Shown: piece after piece, positions 1 to 10,608 of the stretch
Layout of the letters: each line of letters begins with the position of its first letter
How positions within the stretch are numbered: the first letter of the stretch is position 1
From: Bactericera cockerelli
Taxonomy: Eukaryota; Arthropoda; Insecta; Hemiptera; Triozidae
DNA: 64,000 nt
Reading direction: 5' to 3'
Assembly: GCA_024516035.1 (NCBI GenBank)
Contig: CM044959.1
Span: forward strand, 15,649,298-15,713,297
The notes under the pieces: model-generated
What the model saw: only the letters and a program-made list of their open reading frames with translations
The model's database searches: none
What the model was told of the DNA's origin: nothing
Position numbers and translations under genes: made by a program

Positions 1-339
1 TAATGCCGCTCGTGTTCTCTCAGAGCGCGGAATTTATGTATGAGATTGTTTTTTTATTTATTTAGAAAGTACCTATTTTTTTCGGTCAGTTTTTTCTTCT
101 TCTTTTTTTATAATCCAACTCTATGAGTTCCGAGCAGCGTGGAATTTCTTTCGCGTACAGAAAAGAATACTGACCGTAGCAAAGCACAGGTTCGCAAACA
201 GTTCGCACAAATAAATGAAATTATAATTTAATCGATACAACTAATTTATTTGAATGTACATAAAAGTTTAAGAACTTTCTAAACGCAACAGAACATGAAA
301 TCAATTAAAAAGTTTAAGTTATTATATTTCTGTTGATGA
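1..339. other. AT-rich non-coding sequence
   Basis: AT-rich sequence with short T runs. I see no coding frame with splice signals and no recognisable repeat. Confidence 0.4.
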
Positions 340-458
340 CTTTTGTAATATCACAACTACCTAAATTTGCTTTACTAAATCTACGCTAAAACTAGGACTT
401 GAACCACCGACCATCAGGTTACAAGTCCGCCGGCTTATCGATCACGCTACTGAGGTAG
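340..458 (-). mobile_element. SINE family A copy (tRNA-Thr-like head)
   Basis: Minus-strand copy of a short element. The head has a B-box-like run (ggttcaagtcc on the minus strand) and a Thr-type TGT anticodon region. The body contains the recurrent CAGCGTAGATTTAGTAAA and TGATATCAC motifs. Ten other copies of the family occur in the window. Pol III promoter boxes and repetition support a SINE, not a functional tRNA gene. Confidence 0.75.
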
Positions 459-884
459 GTTATGAAATTCATTATAGTGCATTTTACCTACCCTACTTAT
501 CTATCAATTTACCTATCTTCCTTTAAAATTATAATATCTACAGGAAAACAAAAAAAAAACATACCTGGATAACAAAAGTATGAGCGAAGAGACATCATGA
601 CACCGGCAACTCAAGACAAACTTCAAAACAAAAATTAGAAAAATGTTGAATGATATGAAGGCAGAACAAACAACGTCACAACACTGCCTCTTCTCATAGA
701 AAACTTTTAATTGGGTTTTCGCAGTACCTAAACAGAATTAGGTATTCTTATTTTAAATTTTTTTTAATCTATAGTGCTTGTCTATGTATTCAAAGAATGT
801 GTAGGTAATAATAATTATTATAAAATAAGAAAATATAATAGGTAAAAATTCCGTGTCTGTGACTTCTGTGAGATAGGCAAAGAT
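459..884. other. AT-rich non-coding sequence
   Basis: No coding frame or family-level repeat recognised; low-complexity AT-rich DNA. Confidence 0.35.
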
Positions 885-960
885 ATCTACATATTATGTC
901 GCGGTGGTGAGGGTATAACATGGACACCCAGATCCAATGTCTTGGTCCTTTCATGTCCAT
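885..960 (-). repeat. Dispersed repeat J fragment
   Basis: Shares a 'rule-like' core (GACATTGGATCTGGG and CCTCTCACCACC on the minus strand) with stretches near 5866-5932, 6142-6236 and 44196-44290. Identity unknown; probably part of a retroelement 3' region. Confidence 0.5.
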
Positions 961-973
961 TGATTCTATAATA

Positions 974-1283
974 TGGTTTAACGTCCTGAGTTGAGATAGT
1001 CAGGACAGGGGTTTTACCCTTCATTTGCTGGGAGGGTAAAACGGGGGTTTTACCCTCACTCAGCCTGGGCCAGAAATGCGAGCCTCACATGTTCGGAGGG
1101 AACAGAATTTTCTGTGTGAAAATTCTGCCCCAACCGAGGACCAACCTCATGATTTCGGGACTACGGGCAGTAGTCATAACTATTATTAGAATAATAATAC
1201 TGTGTATTGGAAGGTAACCACCAGGCGAGGTTATTGCTCAAAGCATTTTCTACCACCTAATCTTCTGTTACGCCACGGAGGCT
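974..1283 (-). mobile_element. SINE family C copy (tRNA-Gly-like head), interrupted
   Basis: The tail end starts with the TTTAACGTCCTGA motif and the body carries the CCCAGCCTGGG segment. The minus-strand head at the right end folds as a tRNA-Gly-like anticodon arm (stem GACTA/TAGTC, loop CTGCCCG, anticodon GCC). The head is split by about 85 bp of family D sequence at 1183-1266, and its last part (TTACGCCACGGAGG) resumes at 1268. Confidence 0.75.
1183..1266 (-). mobile_element. SINE family D fragment nested in family C
   Basis: Contains the family D signature GGAAGGTAACCACCAGGCG, preceded by a TAATAATA tail, and sits inside the tRNA-like head of the surrounding family C copy. Uninterrupted C copies (for example 35711-36033) join the flanking bases directly, so D inserted after C. 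Confidence 0.7.
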
Positions 1284-3099
1284 GACTTATATAATAGGTA
1301 AACTCAATCCTATAATATTCATAATTAATTATTACTGTTTATTACATAAAATATCCCAGTTGCTTCTTACCTCCTAATTATTTATAACTTAGCTTAGTTT
1401 TAAAGTTTATGTCGGAATTATAAACAAGGTAGGCAAGTAGAAAATGCTTCAAACTTTAGTAGGGCTGAAATTTAGCAATATTATAATTATGAGAGTTTGT
1501 TGTAAGAAAACAAGTCTTCTTTTTCTACTATAAAAACTTATCCACTTACCCAACCTGAGTGAGGCCGGAATGTGAGTAAATATCCAGAGACTGATATAAA
1601 AAACAACCGGGGTGTAGAATTTTGTCTTGAGATGGGTCAAAATTTCATTACTCAATGACAGTTACAGGCCAAAAATAATATTAAAATTGTTGTAAAACTA
1701 TTTTTTAAAATAAACTTTGTATTCAAGTGCAAGTATAGTAATCCTGAAAAATCCATTATGGTTAACTATATTACTAGCAGTTCACCCGTGCTTCGCAATT
1801 GGACTATATATAAAATGAACTAAACATACTAAGTATTGTTGTGGGTCAGACATATGTACCTATATTTTTTATAGTTTTCAAGGTTTGGTCTGTGATATTG
1901 GTTACAGACAATAAAATTCCTATTCCTAAGGTGGTAAGATAGGCCCTGATATATTATGTGTCTTACATATTGAGTGATAATCTGATCACTGAGAGAGTTT
2001 GTAAACTTCATGTCTAGAAATATAACCTGGTAAATCAGAATCAAAGAAGATCAAAAAATAAGAAAAAGTGGTCCTTAAACTACTTTTTTCTGATGAAACT
2101 TACATCGTCTGTCACAACAATACTTTTTAATAGCTCTTTTCAAAATTAGATCCTTCTTATGTTTTTTTTTTCGACATTTTATCCGTCTATTCTGTCTGGA
2201 ACATTTCTTCTATTCTGTTCCTTTCTTTAGTCTCGCATTGTTGAGAGAACTGTGTGCCACTTGTCTAGGCTGCGGACACAAAAGCAGAAAATCTTCCATG
2301 GGTTTGTGTGCAGTGTTGGCAAGGAAATTGCTTTCATTTTGAGAGGAAAAAAAACGGGGATAGGAAAGTCTTGCTTTTCTTATCTCTCTCCTTCTAATTC
2401 CCTTTTCTGTCTTCTTTTCCTTTCTCTCTCTCTCCCTCTGGACAGTAATTTTCTTCTTTCTTCAGCAGGTCTTCTTTCTTTCTATTTTAATCAAGAACAA
2501 CATTTTACTATTTCTCCATTTCTCTCCATCCCCATCACAGTCTATTCTCTCCTTTATTCTACATCCTTAAGAAATCTCCCCCGCCTTCTCTTTCTCTCCG
2601 AGTCTCTTTATTTTCTCCATCATTCTCCCCTATTTATATTTTTGCAATTATAAACTTTTGCTGATAGAGTTCCTCAGTGGAACATCATAGAGAGCATTCT
2701 TTTTTATGAGAGAGAGAAAAAAAAAACTGGAAAAGTTTTGTCTCTGTCTCTCTCACCATCTTCCTTTTTCTTAATTCTTTACTTTGCTTCGTAGATTTTG
2801 CATAAATATCTATGTAGGTATATTGCATTTCTTGTCTTGAAATGATAGTTTCAATGGATGTCATTTGAATGTACCATGTCGTATAAAAAATATATTATTT
2901 TATGCAAACAGATGTATGTTTCACTGTTTAGAATATTTAGATGGATGAATGGCACACACTGTCTTGTCCTTTTTAGAAAATTTTTATTAGAAAATATGAG
3001 CTAATAATGAATTTGGAATTGAAGATTGAAAAAGGATAGCAGATCCCATAAAAACCTGTATTTCTTAATATCAAGTTCCCGATAAAAAAAAAACACACA
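1284..3099. other. Non-coding sequence with pyrimidine-rich tracts
   Basis: AT-rich to about 2160, then CT-rich (about 2220-2760). At 1773-1800 there is an ACTAGCAGTTCACCCGTGC motif resembling the ends of interspersed repeats; related motifs occur near 23820 (minus) and 40230. Open frames here are products of CT-rich composition and show no protein-like features. Confidence 0.4.
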
Positions 3100-3291
3100 C
3101 AATATCGCCTTATTTATACTGCCTGATTAGGACTATTGAAGTCCCAATATTACAGCAGTAAGCCCAAGACGTATTATTGTGTGGTAAAAATCTCAAATGG
3201 TAGTATAGTAATCTCAAATGGTACCCGTGACCTCTACAATTTCTGGATTCACAGAGTAACGCCTTTACCACCGAGCTACCGGGACAGAATA
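3100..3291 (-). mobile_element. SINE family E copy
   Basis: Matches in reverse the copy at 51334-51524. The right end is a tRNA-like head (minus strand CCCGGTAGCTCGGTGGTAAAGG) and the left end is the tail motif for GCCTTATTTATACTGCC. Other copies lie at 37545-37748 and 57661-57722. Confidence 0.7.
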
Positions 3292-3526
3292 TAAGATACC
3301 TAATGTACATAAAACGTATCTCTTAAACAAATCTCCTGTACCTACTCATGAGAATACCCACTTTCCATAATGTCCTTGGGTTTGGACAGACCCACTTCCT
3401 TTCCACCTGATGGATTCCATCAGAAAATGGATGATTCCGTCCCCTCCAGTAATTATTGGCAATGGCGTGGAATTAATTCCTTATGCATCATTGGCTTTCT
3501 AGGTGATGAGTCTGGATACGCTGCTG

Positions 3527-3790
3527 GAGATACGGACACTTCCACTAATTCTCCTCCTCCTCTTCCTCTTCCTCCTCCTTCTCCACCTCCTTCTCCTCCT
3601 CTTCTTTATCCTCCTCTTGTTTCTCCTTTCCTCTTCCTCCTCCTTCTTGCCTCTTGGAGATACGGACACTTCCACTAATTCTTCTCTTCCTCCTCCTCTT
3701 CCTCCTCCTCCTCCTCCTCTTCTTTATCCTCCTCTTGTTTCTCCTTCTCCTCTTTCTCCTCCTTCTTGCCTCCATTTCCTCCTCCCTTAC
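3527..3790 (+). repeat. Tandem duplication of a CCT-rich unit
   Basis: Two consecutive units of about 130 bp, each starting with GGAGATACGGACACTTCCAC and continuing into a (TCC)n-type tract with CTTTATCCTCCTCTTGT. Long open frames on both strands follow from the triplet-like composition and are not genes. Confidence 0.8.
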
Positions 3791-3947
3791 TTTATCTAGT
3801 TACTGGTGTGGGAGGATCAATTACCGGTCATAGTCCAGTTAGGGGCATTTGTGAGCTGGAAACTCCCACAATGCATAGACTTTTCGATGATGAAGGTAGA
3901 ATTTCCCATACATTGCCCATATTATTGTTATGTTATATTCCTCTGTC

Positions 3948-4090
3948 ATCGACCTCAGTAGTTTGATCGATAAGGCGACGGACTTGTAACCTGGAGGTCG
4001 GTGGTTCAAGTCCCGGATTCAGCGTAGATTTAGTAAAGCGAGTTTGAGTAGTTGTGATATCACGAAAGTGATTAACACAAATTTGATAAC
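3948..4090 (+). mobile_element. SINE family A copy, near full length
   Basis: One of the best family A copies: GACCTCAGTAGTTTGATCG A-box region, Thr-like TTGTAA anticodon loop, B-box GGTTCAAGTCC, body with CGTAGATTTAGTAAAGCGAG, and the 3' end GATTAACACAAAT. The 3' TAACACAAA is shared with family B. Confidence 0.85.
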
Positions 4091-5024
4091 TTTAACTTTT
4101 ATATTCCTCTGTCTTGCTATCTAGAGTTTGAAAGACTGATTAAATTGATTCCTTTGAAATAATTAGACCGGAAAGAGATTTTGATAAGAGATACAAGCAC
4201 AGGTATTCTGGTAAGAGCGCACTATTTTAAACATTCGATACATTAGAAAGGAAGGTGTATCAGGTACAAAAAAACCTTTATTTTTTATTGTACCTGCCAA
4301 TTTTTCAGAAATAACGAAAAACGTATCTGTCTCAATTTTTAGATCCGAAATCGGCGGTTTTTTTAATTACTTTTTAAGATGATTGTTTCACAGGCTTTTT
4401 ATTTCTTATCCATGAAAGAGGAGCTACTGTAGACGCTTGTGGTCTGTGATGTAGCCTGCTCATCTCGTAGTATGCCTCCCCTCTGATTGTCGAGAAGTGA
4501 CACACTTCCAATTAAAAGCTGGGTCAACAAGAGCGCATCAAAGTATCCCTTACAAACAACTGTAACCAGGTTTTGAAAACCATTCTTTTGACGGCTCTGG
4601 GAATCGAAATCGGGACCTTCCGCATGGTAGTCGAGTTGCTAACCACTGGGCTAATCGTAAGCTCCTTCTGTGCATATAATATGGGAATATCACAAAATTA
4701 TACGGAACAGCGCCACAAGGAATAAAGTAATCAGTGCATCTCACTAGCAGGGTAACACATTGCAGTCTCTATTGGCCCCAACGGGCCTTACCTTTCGAAT
4801 CTCATGATCATCGGATACTTTCTCAATTTTATTGTTCTCCAAATATAGAACTGGAAGAAAAATCCGTGCTCACCTTTTACTTCCGAGAAATTTCTAATAT
4901 TAGAAATCAAAAGCATTGTGTTCGTTTTTCTAAAAAAATATTATTTTTCTCAGATTTTTTTAATAGGTACATATTACCTTCTGAGAAACTCTGGTTTTGT
5001 CTATAAAAAATAAAGTTTATGCGA
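4091..5024. other. Non-coding sequence
   Basis: No supported gene. A degraded tRNA-like (minus-strand) segment occurs around 4590-4660 (gggaatcgaaatcgggacc, gctaaccactgggc), suggesting another old SINE head. Confidence 0.4.
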
Positions 5025-5197
5025 ATGTAGAGAAAACGGTATTCTACCATATTAAAATACCAATTTGAAGAGACTCGGTTGAGATTTTTTGTAAAAACAA
5101 GTAATTCAGTAAAAAAATCTCTGATTCTGGCAATAATAAAAGTTGAAAATTTTGAATAGCATTCACGAGGAAGTATTGTGTCCATAATTGGCAGTGT
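5025..5197 (-). repeat. Dispersed repeat I copy
   Basis: Reverse copy of the element at 46320-46540 and 50531-50735. It contains the reverse of GACACAATACTTCCTCGTG. No coding capacity or terminal repeats are seen; class unknown. Confidence 0.65.
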
Positions 5198-5389
5198 ATT
5201 TTCCATTTTTTTCCTCTCGAAATTTCGCCTCACAATGATTGATTGGAAAGAATCTGTGAGTTCTGCTGAGAATACAAATTTCCCTCCTCCCACTACGTGT
5301 GTCTGATACGTCTACTTCTATGTATGTATACTTTATTCGTGTTAAAAAATGTAATTTCAAAGGCAACAGACCAGTCGCGTAGAACGCGA

Positions 5390-5515
5390 ATACGAATTCC
5401 GGCCCTGCCCAGGCTGGGTGAGCTTCATGTGGGTAACTGGTACGGTTCTCAGCGAATGGAGGGTAAAACCTCCGTCCTGATTATCTATCTCATATCAGGA
5501 CGTTAAAACCAAAAA
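5390..5515 (+). mobile_element. SINE family C body, head lost
   Basis: Plus-orientation body with CCCAGGCTGGGTGAG, CAGCGAATGGAGGGTAAAAC and the TCAGGACGTTAAAACC tail motif. The tRNA-Gly-like head is not recognisable upstream. Faces the copy at 5545-5858, so the two form an inverted pair. Confidence 0.7.
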
Positions 5516-5544
5516 GAATGGAACTGAAAGAAGCCTAGACATTG

Positions 5545-5858
5545 TTTATTGTCTGATCTGGTTGCAGGGTTTTCAGTGAAACCCTTATTATTAACACTGC
5601 GACCTAATTAAATCTATTGACATTAGTTGATTCTATTCGGTTTTAACGTCCTGATTTGAGATAGTCAGGACGTGGGTCTTACCCTCAATTCACTGGGAAT
5701 CGTACCAGCTACCCACATAAACCTCACCCAGCCTGGGTAGGGCCGGAAGTGCCAACCTCACGTGTTTGGAAGGGACAGAATATTCTTCGAAAAGTCTACC
5801 CTAACCGGGAGTCAAACTCGAGACCTCTGGACTACGGGCAGTAGTCACAACCATTACG
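5545..5858 (-). mobile_element. SINE family C copy, near full length
   Basis: Full organisation on the minus strand: tRNA-Gly(GCC)-like head (5800-5858), AGCCTGGG body, TTTTAACGTCCTGA segment, then a distal part reading CTGATCTGGTTGCAGGGTTTT on the plus strand. Same layout as 35711-36033. Confidence 0.8.
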
Positions 5859-5865
5859 TTGTGTC

Positions 5866-6236
5866 TCACAGTCCTCTCACCACCAAGATATAGTTATCTT
5901 TCCCTATCTCATAGACACGAGATAGACTCAAGGGTTGGGTGGAAGAGATTGCCATAGGCAATAACCCCGCCCTTTAGTTAGGACATTTATGTTTTCAAAT
6001 ATTTTCTATTCTTTTTCATTTTTATTGTATATATTGTTTTTTTGATTTTTCACTGTTAAAATTATTATTTATATGTACATAATGTCCTTTTGTATCTAAT
6101 AAAGAATTATATAATAATAATAATAATAATAATTACGCCACGGAGGATAGCCTAGACATTAGGTCTGGGCGTCCATGCAATCCTCTCACCACCAAGATAT
6201 AGTTATCTTTCCCTATCTCATAGACACGAGATTATT
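5866..6236 (+). repeat. Two copies of repeat J around a LINE-like 3' end
   Basis: The segment CTCTCACCACCAAGATATAG through CATAGACACGAGAT occurs at 5873-5924 and again at 6182-6233. Between them (5955-6130) is an AT-rich tail ending in CTAATAAAG and (TAA)n, like the LINE 3' ends at 25430 and 41275. Confidence 0.65.
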
Positions 6237-6719
6237 ATTATTACTTCATCCAACAGGTCACAGACGTCTCGTAACAGTTCAGATCCATTGGTTTGTGACA
6301 TTTTTGTTTTTGTTTAATATCTCTTCAACATTTTTGATCCTTGAATAAGTTTATTATACCTTTTTTTCGGTGGAAACTTACAAACCAGCTTTCCACTTGA
6401 ATATTATGATCCACGAACAATACCGAATTTAGACTGGTCATTCTGGTGAACTACAAAGTCCACAATTGCCACAAAACGTTGCTTAATTTTAATTATCTTA
6501 CAAGAGCAATTTAGTGTATTCTGGGATTCATCAACGCTACCTTATTCATTTAAAATGTTGATTTTTGTGTCAGAGTGACTTCTGCTCTGAGATTTTCTAA
6601 ATTGAAACATTACCTATGTTAACATTCGTTTTTTTAAGCCTAGAGTTTTGTTTCCTTCCTAATTCCTGATTTCTATTCAAACTCTCCCCTTGCAATTTAC
6701 TTCTCTTCATCACTTCACA
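6237..6719. other. Non-coding sequence
   Basis: AT-rich; a fragment at 6368-6400 (ggtggaaacttacaaacc) resembles the body of the 5S-headed SINE. No gene seen. Confidence 0.35.
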
Positions 6720-7320
6720 TAGTACTTCTCTCCGTCGCTCCCTCTCTCTCTTTCCCTCACTCCCTCTCTTATATTCATTTCTCTCCCCTCATATGAATCT
6801 GGTGCTGATTTGAAGTTCGTTAAATTTGTCCACATGAACGCTCCCGTGTACATTTCAGAATCTCTCCCCTCCTCCCTTAAGCTCTCTCTCCCTCCCTTCT
6901 CAAAATCCTCTTCCCCTCTTTTGTACCTGCCTCTCTCATTCTCTGTCTTCTTTTCTCTCTCACTCATCAATTCGTTGAGAGCTTCAAAAACACTTGATGA
7001 TTTCCCTTTCTGCGTTAATGCTCTCCCCTTGCCTCTCTCTCCCTATTTATCTCCCCTCTCTATCTTCCCTCTGAATTTTCCAGTCTCCCATTTTCTTTTA
7101 GCTTTTTTATCAGTCTCCTCATTTATAACTTTTCAACTTTGTTCAGCGAAATTGAAGATGTGAGAGAAAGAAACACGCCTCTTCAGTTTACAGAGGATAA
7201 TCTGGGGGGAAAGGGAGTATAAAAAGAGAGAGAGAAAACAGCAGACTGACTGAAAGGGGAAAAAAATGTATGTGTGTGCGTGTGTGTGTGTGTGAGAGAG
7301 AGAGAGAAAGAGAGGGGAGA
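6720..7320. repeat. CT-rich tract followed by GT/GA microsatellite
   Basis: CT-rich on the plus strand from 6720 to about 7160, then G/A-rich with a (GT)n(GA)n microsatellite at 7268-7315. Predicted proteins here are Ser/Leu/Pro- or Arg/Glu-rich composition products. Confidence 0.7.
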
Positions 7321-7462
7321 GGGAATATGAGGGAAAGGAAAAAAAGAGAGTGAAAATTACAGGAAAATGGAAATAATGAAAGAAAAATAGACACTTGAAG
7401 ACTTGGATAATACAAAAGATAAAAGTATAGCGCTAATTTAGAGGAACATTTTTCTATTACAG

Positions 7463-7526
7463 AGTTGAAAATGCGTCAAAGTAACGATATCCTAAGATAC
7501 CGTGATGAACAATCTTTAATTATTAG
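7463..7526 (+). CDS. Candidate short coding exon, first of a pair
   Basis: An acceptor-like tract (tttctattacag) ends at 7462 and a donor-like AG|GTAGGT starts at 7527. The exon contains an ATG at 7471 and reads MRQSNDILRYRDEQSLII, ending in phase 2. The next candidate exon (7655-7702) begins with the one base needed to complete the Arg codon and stays open. Only the frame match and splice sites support it; I recognise no family. It lies on the strand opposite the cysteine-rich gene, just beyond that gene's stop. Confidence 0.4.
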
Positions 7527-7567
7527 GTAGGTATATTAATGTTAAAATTGTTGATAGTAATGTTTAT

Positions 7568-7615
7568 TGATAGTAAATGCCGACCCCAAGTAGGTTTGGG
7601 AAAAGGCAAAGTGAA
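7568..7615 (+). repeat. LINE 3'-end fragment
   Basis: The segment TGCCGACCCCAAGTAGG followed by TTTGGGAAAAGGCAAA matches in form fragments at 11488-11575 (minus), 12475-12545 and 55712-55862. These look like the last codons and 3' UTR of a non-LTR element (xNADPK-stop type ending). It lies inside the putative intron between the two short exons. Confidence 0.5.
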
Positions 7616-7654
7616 AGAAAAATAATGTTTAACTCATTTTTTGGTTTGTTTCAG

Positions 7655-7702
7655 ATGTGATGTACTAAATGATGAAGAAAACACAGGTAGAACATTAAAA
7701 AC
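7655..7702 (+). CDS. Candidate short coding exon, second of a pair
   Basis: A strong acceptor (ttggtttgtttcag) ends at 7654 and a near-consensus donor GTGAGT starts at 7703. Joined in phase to 7463-7526 it continues RCDVLNDEENTGRTLK and ends in phase 2. The next exon was not found. The intervening intron would be 128 bp. Function unknown; moderate confidence only because of the two matched splice junctions. Confidence 0.4.
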
Positions 7703-7892
7703 GTGAGTATGAATCAATATAATGGTCTTGTTTTTGAGTAGATTCAATTGGTTGCATTTTGAATTTAATTAAAGTTTGACATGTTGAACTCTTGGGAGAG
7801 CCATACTAAATTAAATAATTTATCATAGGTACAGTTTTGGCTCAGGTACATTACATCTTAAATGGAATAAGACCGATTCGGCTTCAAAGAGT

Positions 7893-8937
7893 TTATTGAC
7901 ATCTCCGTTTTTTCATGTGTTTGGGATTACTCCTCTTCGGATAATTCCTGACCTCTCTCACAATCAGCTTGGTTGTCCCGTTCCTTATGATTTCTTCAAG
8001 TGAGTCCAACGGTATTTTACGTATCTTTGTACTGGTCCTTTTCTTCTTTGATTTCGAAGAGTTGCGGCATTTACAAGAGGATTGATGTCTGTCACACTTC
8101 TGACATGGAGTCTTTTCGGAAGTTCCAGCACATACTCTACAAGGGGTGTGGGCCTCACAGTACCAGCAGTAGGTGGGCTCTCCACAGGAGCAGGCGGGCG
8201 TGGTGAGCATGTGGCCGCACTCCTCACACTTGGGCTGGGCGTTGTACTTCTCGCAGCCGCAAGGCCGCAGGGCCTCGCACTGGACACAGTACAGGGGGCG
8301 GCCGCAAGGGCACCGGGGCGACATGAGCGTGCACGTGCACTTGCTGCACTTGACGCTTCCGCTCGTCTCCTCTGTGCTAGGGCACTTCTCACAGGGTGTT
8401 ATCTCTTTGCATTGGTTACACAGAGTTGACTTACCACACGGACACTTTGGTGGCACCAGGACGCTTTTGCAGTTCGGACAACGCTCAGAATTACTTTTAA
8501 AGCCTTTGCTGGGGCTGACGGTCTCACCTTCTCCGCGCATTTGATGAGACCACGTCACGTCACATACTTCTTCATCTTTTTGGCCATAGTTGGACGGCTC
8601 TACAAAGGCTTTATCCCGTTGGAAGTGTTCACTTGAACTGGAATAGTGTCCCAAGTTGTAAGACATGGGCGTGCTATGACGTTCCTCTGAGGAGAATCCT
8701 ACAGTACCAACTGTTGAATAGGGGCTGTATGTATCACAGGGGGTCCTGGCATCGCACAAACATGGATGCAACATATTACACAGGCAACAAAACTCACTTG
8801 AGTACTTCTTTCTGGATGAATGTGGTTGTTTGTGTTGTAAATGAGAACTGGTGAGTGACGAATAATTTTGATAGTTGAACCTGGGTTTCTGCAACATCGA
8901 AAAGTTCATGTCTTCTTCAGAAGTGTTTTCTGTTTTT
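7893..8937 (-). CDS. Cysteine-rich repeat protein, terminal exon, unknown function
   Basis: The open frame runs from ATG at 8958-8960 to a stop at 7893 (355 codons). A good acceptor (tattttttcag on the minus strand) precedes base 8937, so the exon probably starts there; alternatively translation starts at Met18. Numbered from the upstream ATG, three consecutive units (about residues 161-193, 205-236, 245-277) share the spacing C-x2-C-x8-C-x-C-x5-C-x2-C-x5-C-x1-2-C, with conserved P-x-CPCG-type cores (PKCPCG, PRCPCG, PACSCG) and a PC near each end. Partial units sit at residues 58-75 and 286-298. The spacing suggests metal-binding modules, but I do not recognise the family. The C-terminus is lysine/arginine-rich (KSKKKR, MKKRR), which would suit a nuclear or nucleic-acid-associated protein. 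The repeat region (8150-8400) is strikingly GC-rich against an AT-rich background, and open frames in other frames there are shadows. Confidence 0.7.
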
Positions 8938-8960
8938 CTGAAAAAATATTGTGAATACAT

Positions 8961-9431
8961 AATTGTGTTTGTGCGAATCTTGTAGAATTTAAAATTTTGA
9001 GATTTCAGATGAAATGGGAGTTGTTAATGTTGTTACACATTGTGACTGAAATCGGTGGCATTGTGGCCAGCTGTCATATAGATTAAGGAGCCCGAAAGCG
9101 CTCCCGTCCGGTAAGCCAAACGTTTAACCGCTCTACCAAGTGATATTATACGCCACAGCAAAAGTACTACATTTCAGGTAGTTTCAAAAGAAAAACTAAC
9201 AGTGATGGATGAGATAGGATAATATGATAAAAACATATACCCAATTGATTATTCCAAGAAATCCCGAAAATCCCTGGTATATTGTTTGAAATATTCTCAA
9301 TTTTACACATGTGCCGGTCATTTTATAGAATCGCCCATGATCAGGAAACTAAATTTTTGGGGAAACGACTAGGTCTCGCTTTTCTATTATTTGGGTTAAA
9401 GTCACTCGCAACTGTATGATCATATCACGAC
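8961..9431. other. Non-coding sequence with an old tRNA-like segment
   Basis: Around 9060-9150 the minus strand reads TGGTAGAGCGGTTAA, an A-box-like match, followed by a GC-rich region. It is too degenerate for a functional tRNA and probably a SINE head. No gene otherwise. Confidence 0.4.
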
Positions 9432-9640
9432 TTTGGTTTACCCTCCATTGGCTGGAAACTCACAAACCAGCTACTCAAATGAACCTCACCCAGCTCGAGT
9501 GGAGCCGGGAATAGCCAGACTCACGAGGGGTCGAACTTGGCTCATCACTTATCCTAGTCCTAACGTCCCTGGACGTTGCTCAAATTCAGTAACAGAACGA
9601 GAACTGGTGTATTCAACCGATTTCAAAATGATATCGAGGC
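9432..9640 (-). mobile_element. 5S rRNA-headed SINE copy
   Basis: The minus strand from about 9640 reads GTTGAATACACCAGTTCTCG, then TTCTGTTACTGAA and AAGCAACGTCCAGGG-like bases: the 5' half and internal control region of 5S rRNA with substitutions. The body toward 9432 contains the GAGCTGGGTGAGG and CAGCCAATGGAGGGTAAACC motifs also found in tRNA-headed family C. Confidence 0.75.
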
Positions 9641-10391
9641 TGGCTATGAGCATATTAATTTCATGTTTATCTCGAGCATTGTTGAAATATTCATCTAAAG
9701 ATCTCGAAGAGCTCCGATTTCTTGAAGTTTTGTAATATTAAAGGCATTAACATCGATTTAATATGAGCTTAAAAAAAAAAAAAAATGGATCGCAAAGAAT
9801 CATACTACGGCTTATTCTGTAATATCAAACAACTTACTTTGAATTTGACGACAAAATAATGCTCCTGAATTCTCAAAAGGTTTGAAAACACACAAGGAAG
9901 AAAATATGGAGATAAGAAACTTCCCCCATCCCCTTTTGGAGTTATATCTCTGTTTTCGTGAACTTCCAAGAACGTTATTTTCATCTTTCCTTTTTTAAAT
10001 TTTCAAATAGTCTATTTTTCTCTCCTCTTTAATCTAAGAAATGGAATGCAAAGAGAAAAGAGCAAAGACTGAGACAGAAATAGTCAGGAAGCACAGACCA
10101 AGGATTTGGAAAGGTTTGACAGTGGCGTATGTTGTGAATCCATCCATAAAAATATTTATTATTATTTTACAAAACGTCGATTTCACTTTAGATGTATACT
10201 TACGGTATCCAAGGTAGGTATACTTACCAAAACCTAGACCTGAGAATATAAGATAATTTTGAATAATATTATCTTAAATTGAGCAAATTCCTTTTCACTT
10301 TCAGTTTAAAGTGTTGCAATACGAATGTTCTTTACATAGTTAATACTGAATAATAGTACCTCATATACTCACTTTGTTTTTAATACTATAA
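9641..10391. other. Non-coding sequence
   Basis: AT-rich, with an A14-type run near 9772. No gene or assignable repeat. Confidence 0.35.
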
Positions 10392-10608
10392 GCAGGGAGG
10401 AGACCAGCAGTCTGGCTGGGGGACTATGAACAGGGAGTAGACCAGCAGTCTGACTGGGGGACTATAAACAAGGAGTAGACCAGCATTAGATTGGTTCTGG
10501 GGGCCCTTGTCAATTATTACCCTCCTTTAAAGACAGTGGTAGAAGTGCTGAGTCATTCCTCCACTGCCTGGCTTCCATCGTTCACGATGACGCCACCCTA
10601 TGATAATG
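10392..10608 (+). repeat. Dispersed repeat F with internal tandem 40-mer
   Basis: Begins with repeated units GGGAGTAGACCAGCAGTCTG / GGGGGACTATAAACA (three partial units), then a common body with GGTTCTGGGGGCCCTTGTC and ends ATCGTTCACGATGACGCC. Related copies at 35372-35545 and (reverse) 50233-50455. No coding frame; a probable SINE-like or LINE-tail family. Confidence 0.7.

Noticed and set aside
3503..3799. Leu/Pro/Ser-rich and Arg/Glu-rich frames
   Set aside because: Low-complexity products of a duplicated CCT-rich tract.
3948..4020. Possible functional tRNA-Thr gene
   Set aside because: The anticodon and B box are tRNA-like, but stems do not pair well and the sequence continues into a SINE body repeated about ten times.
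8082..8544. Plus-strand and second minus-strand open frames of 115-135 codons
   Set aside because: They overlap the GC-rich cysteine-repeat exon and are shadows of it.
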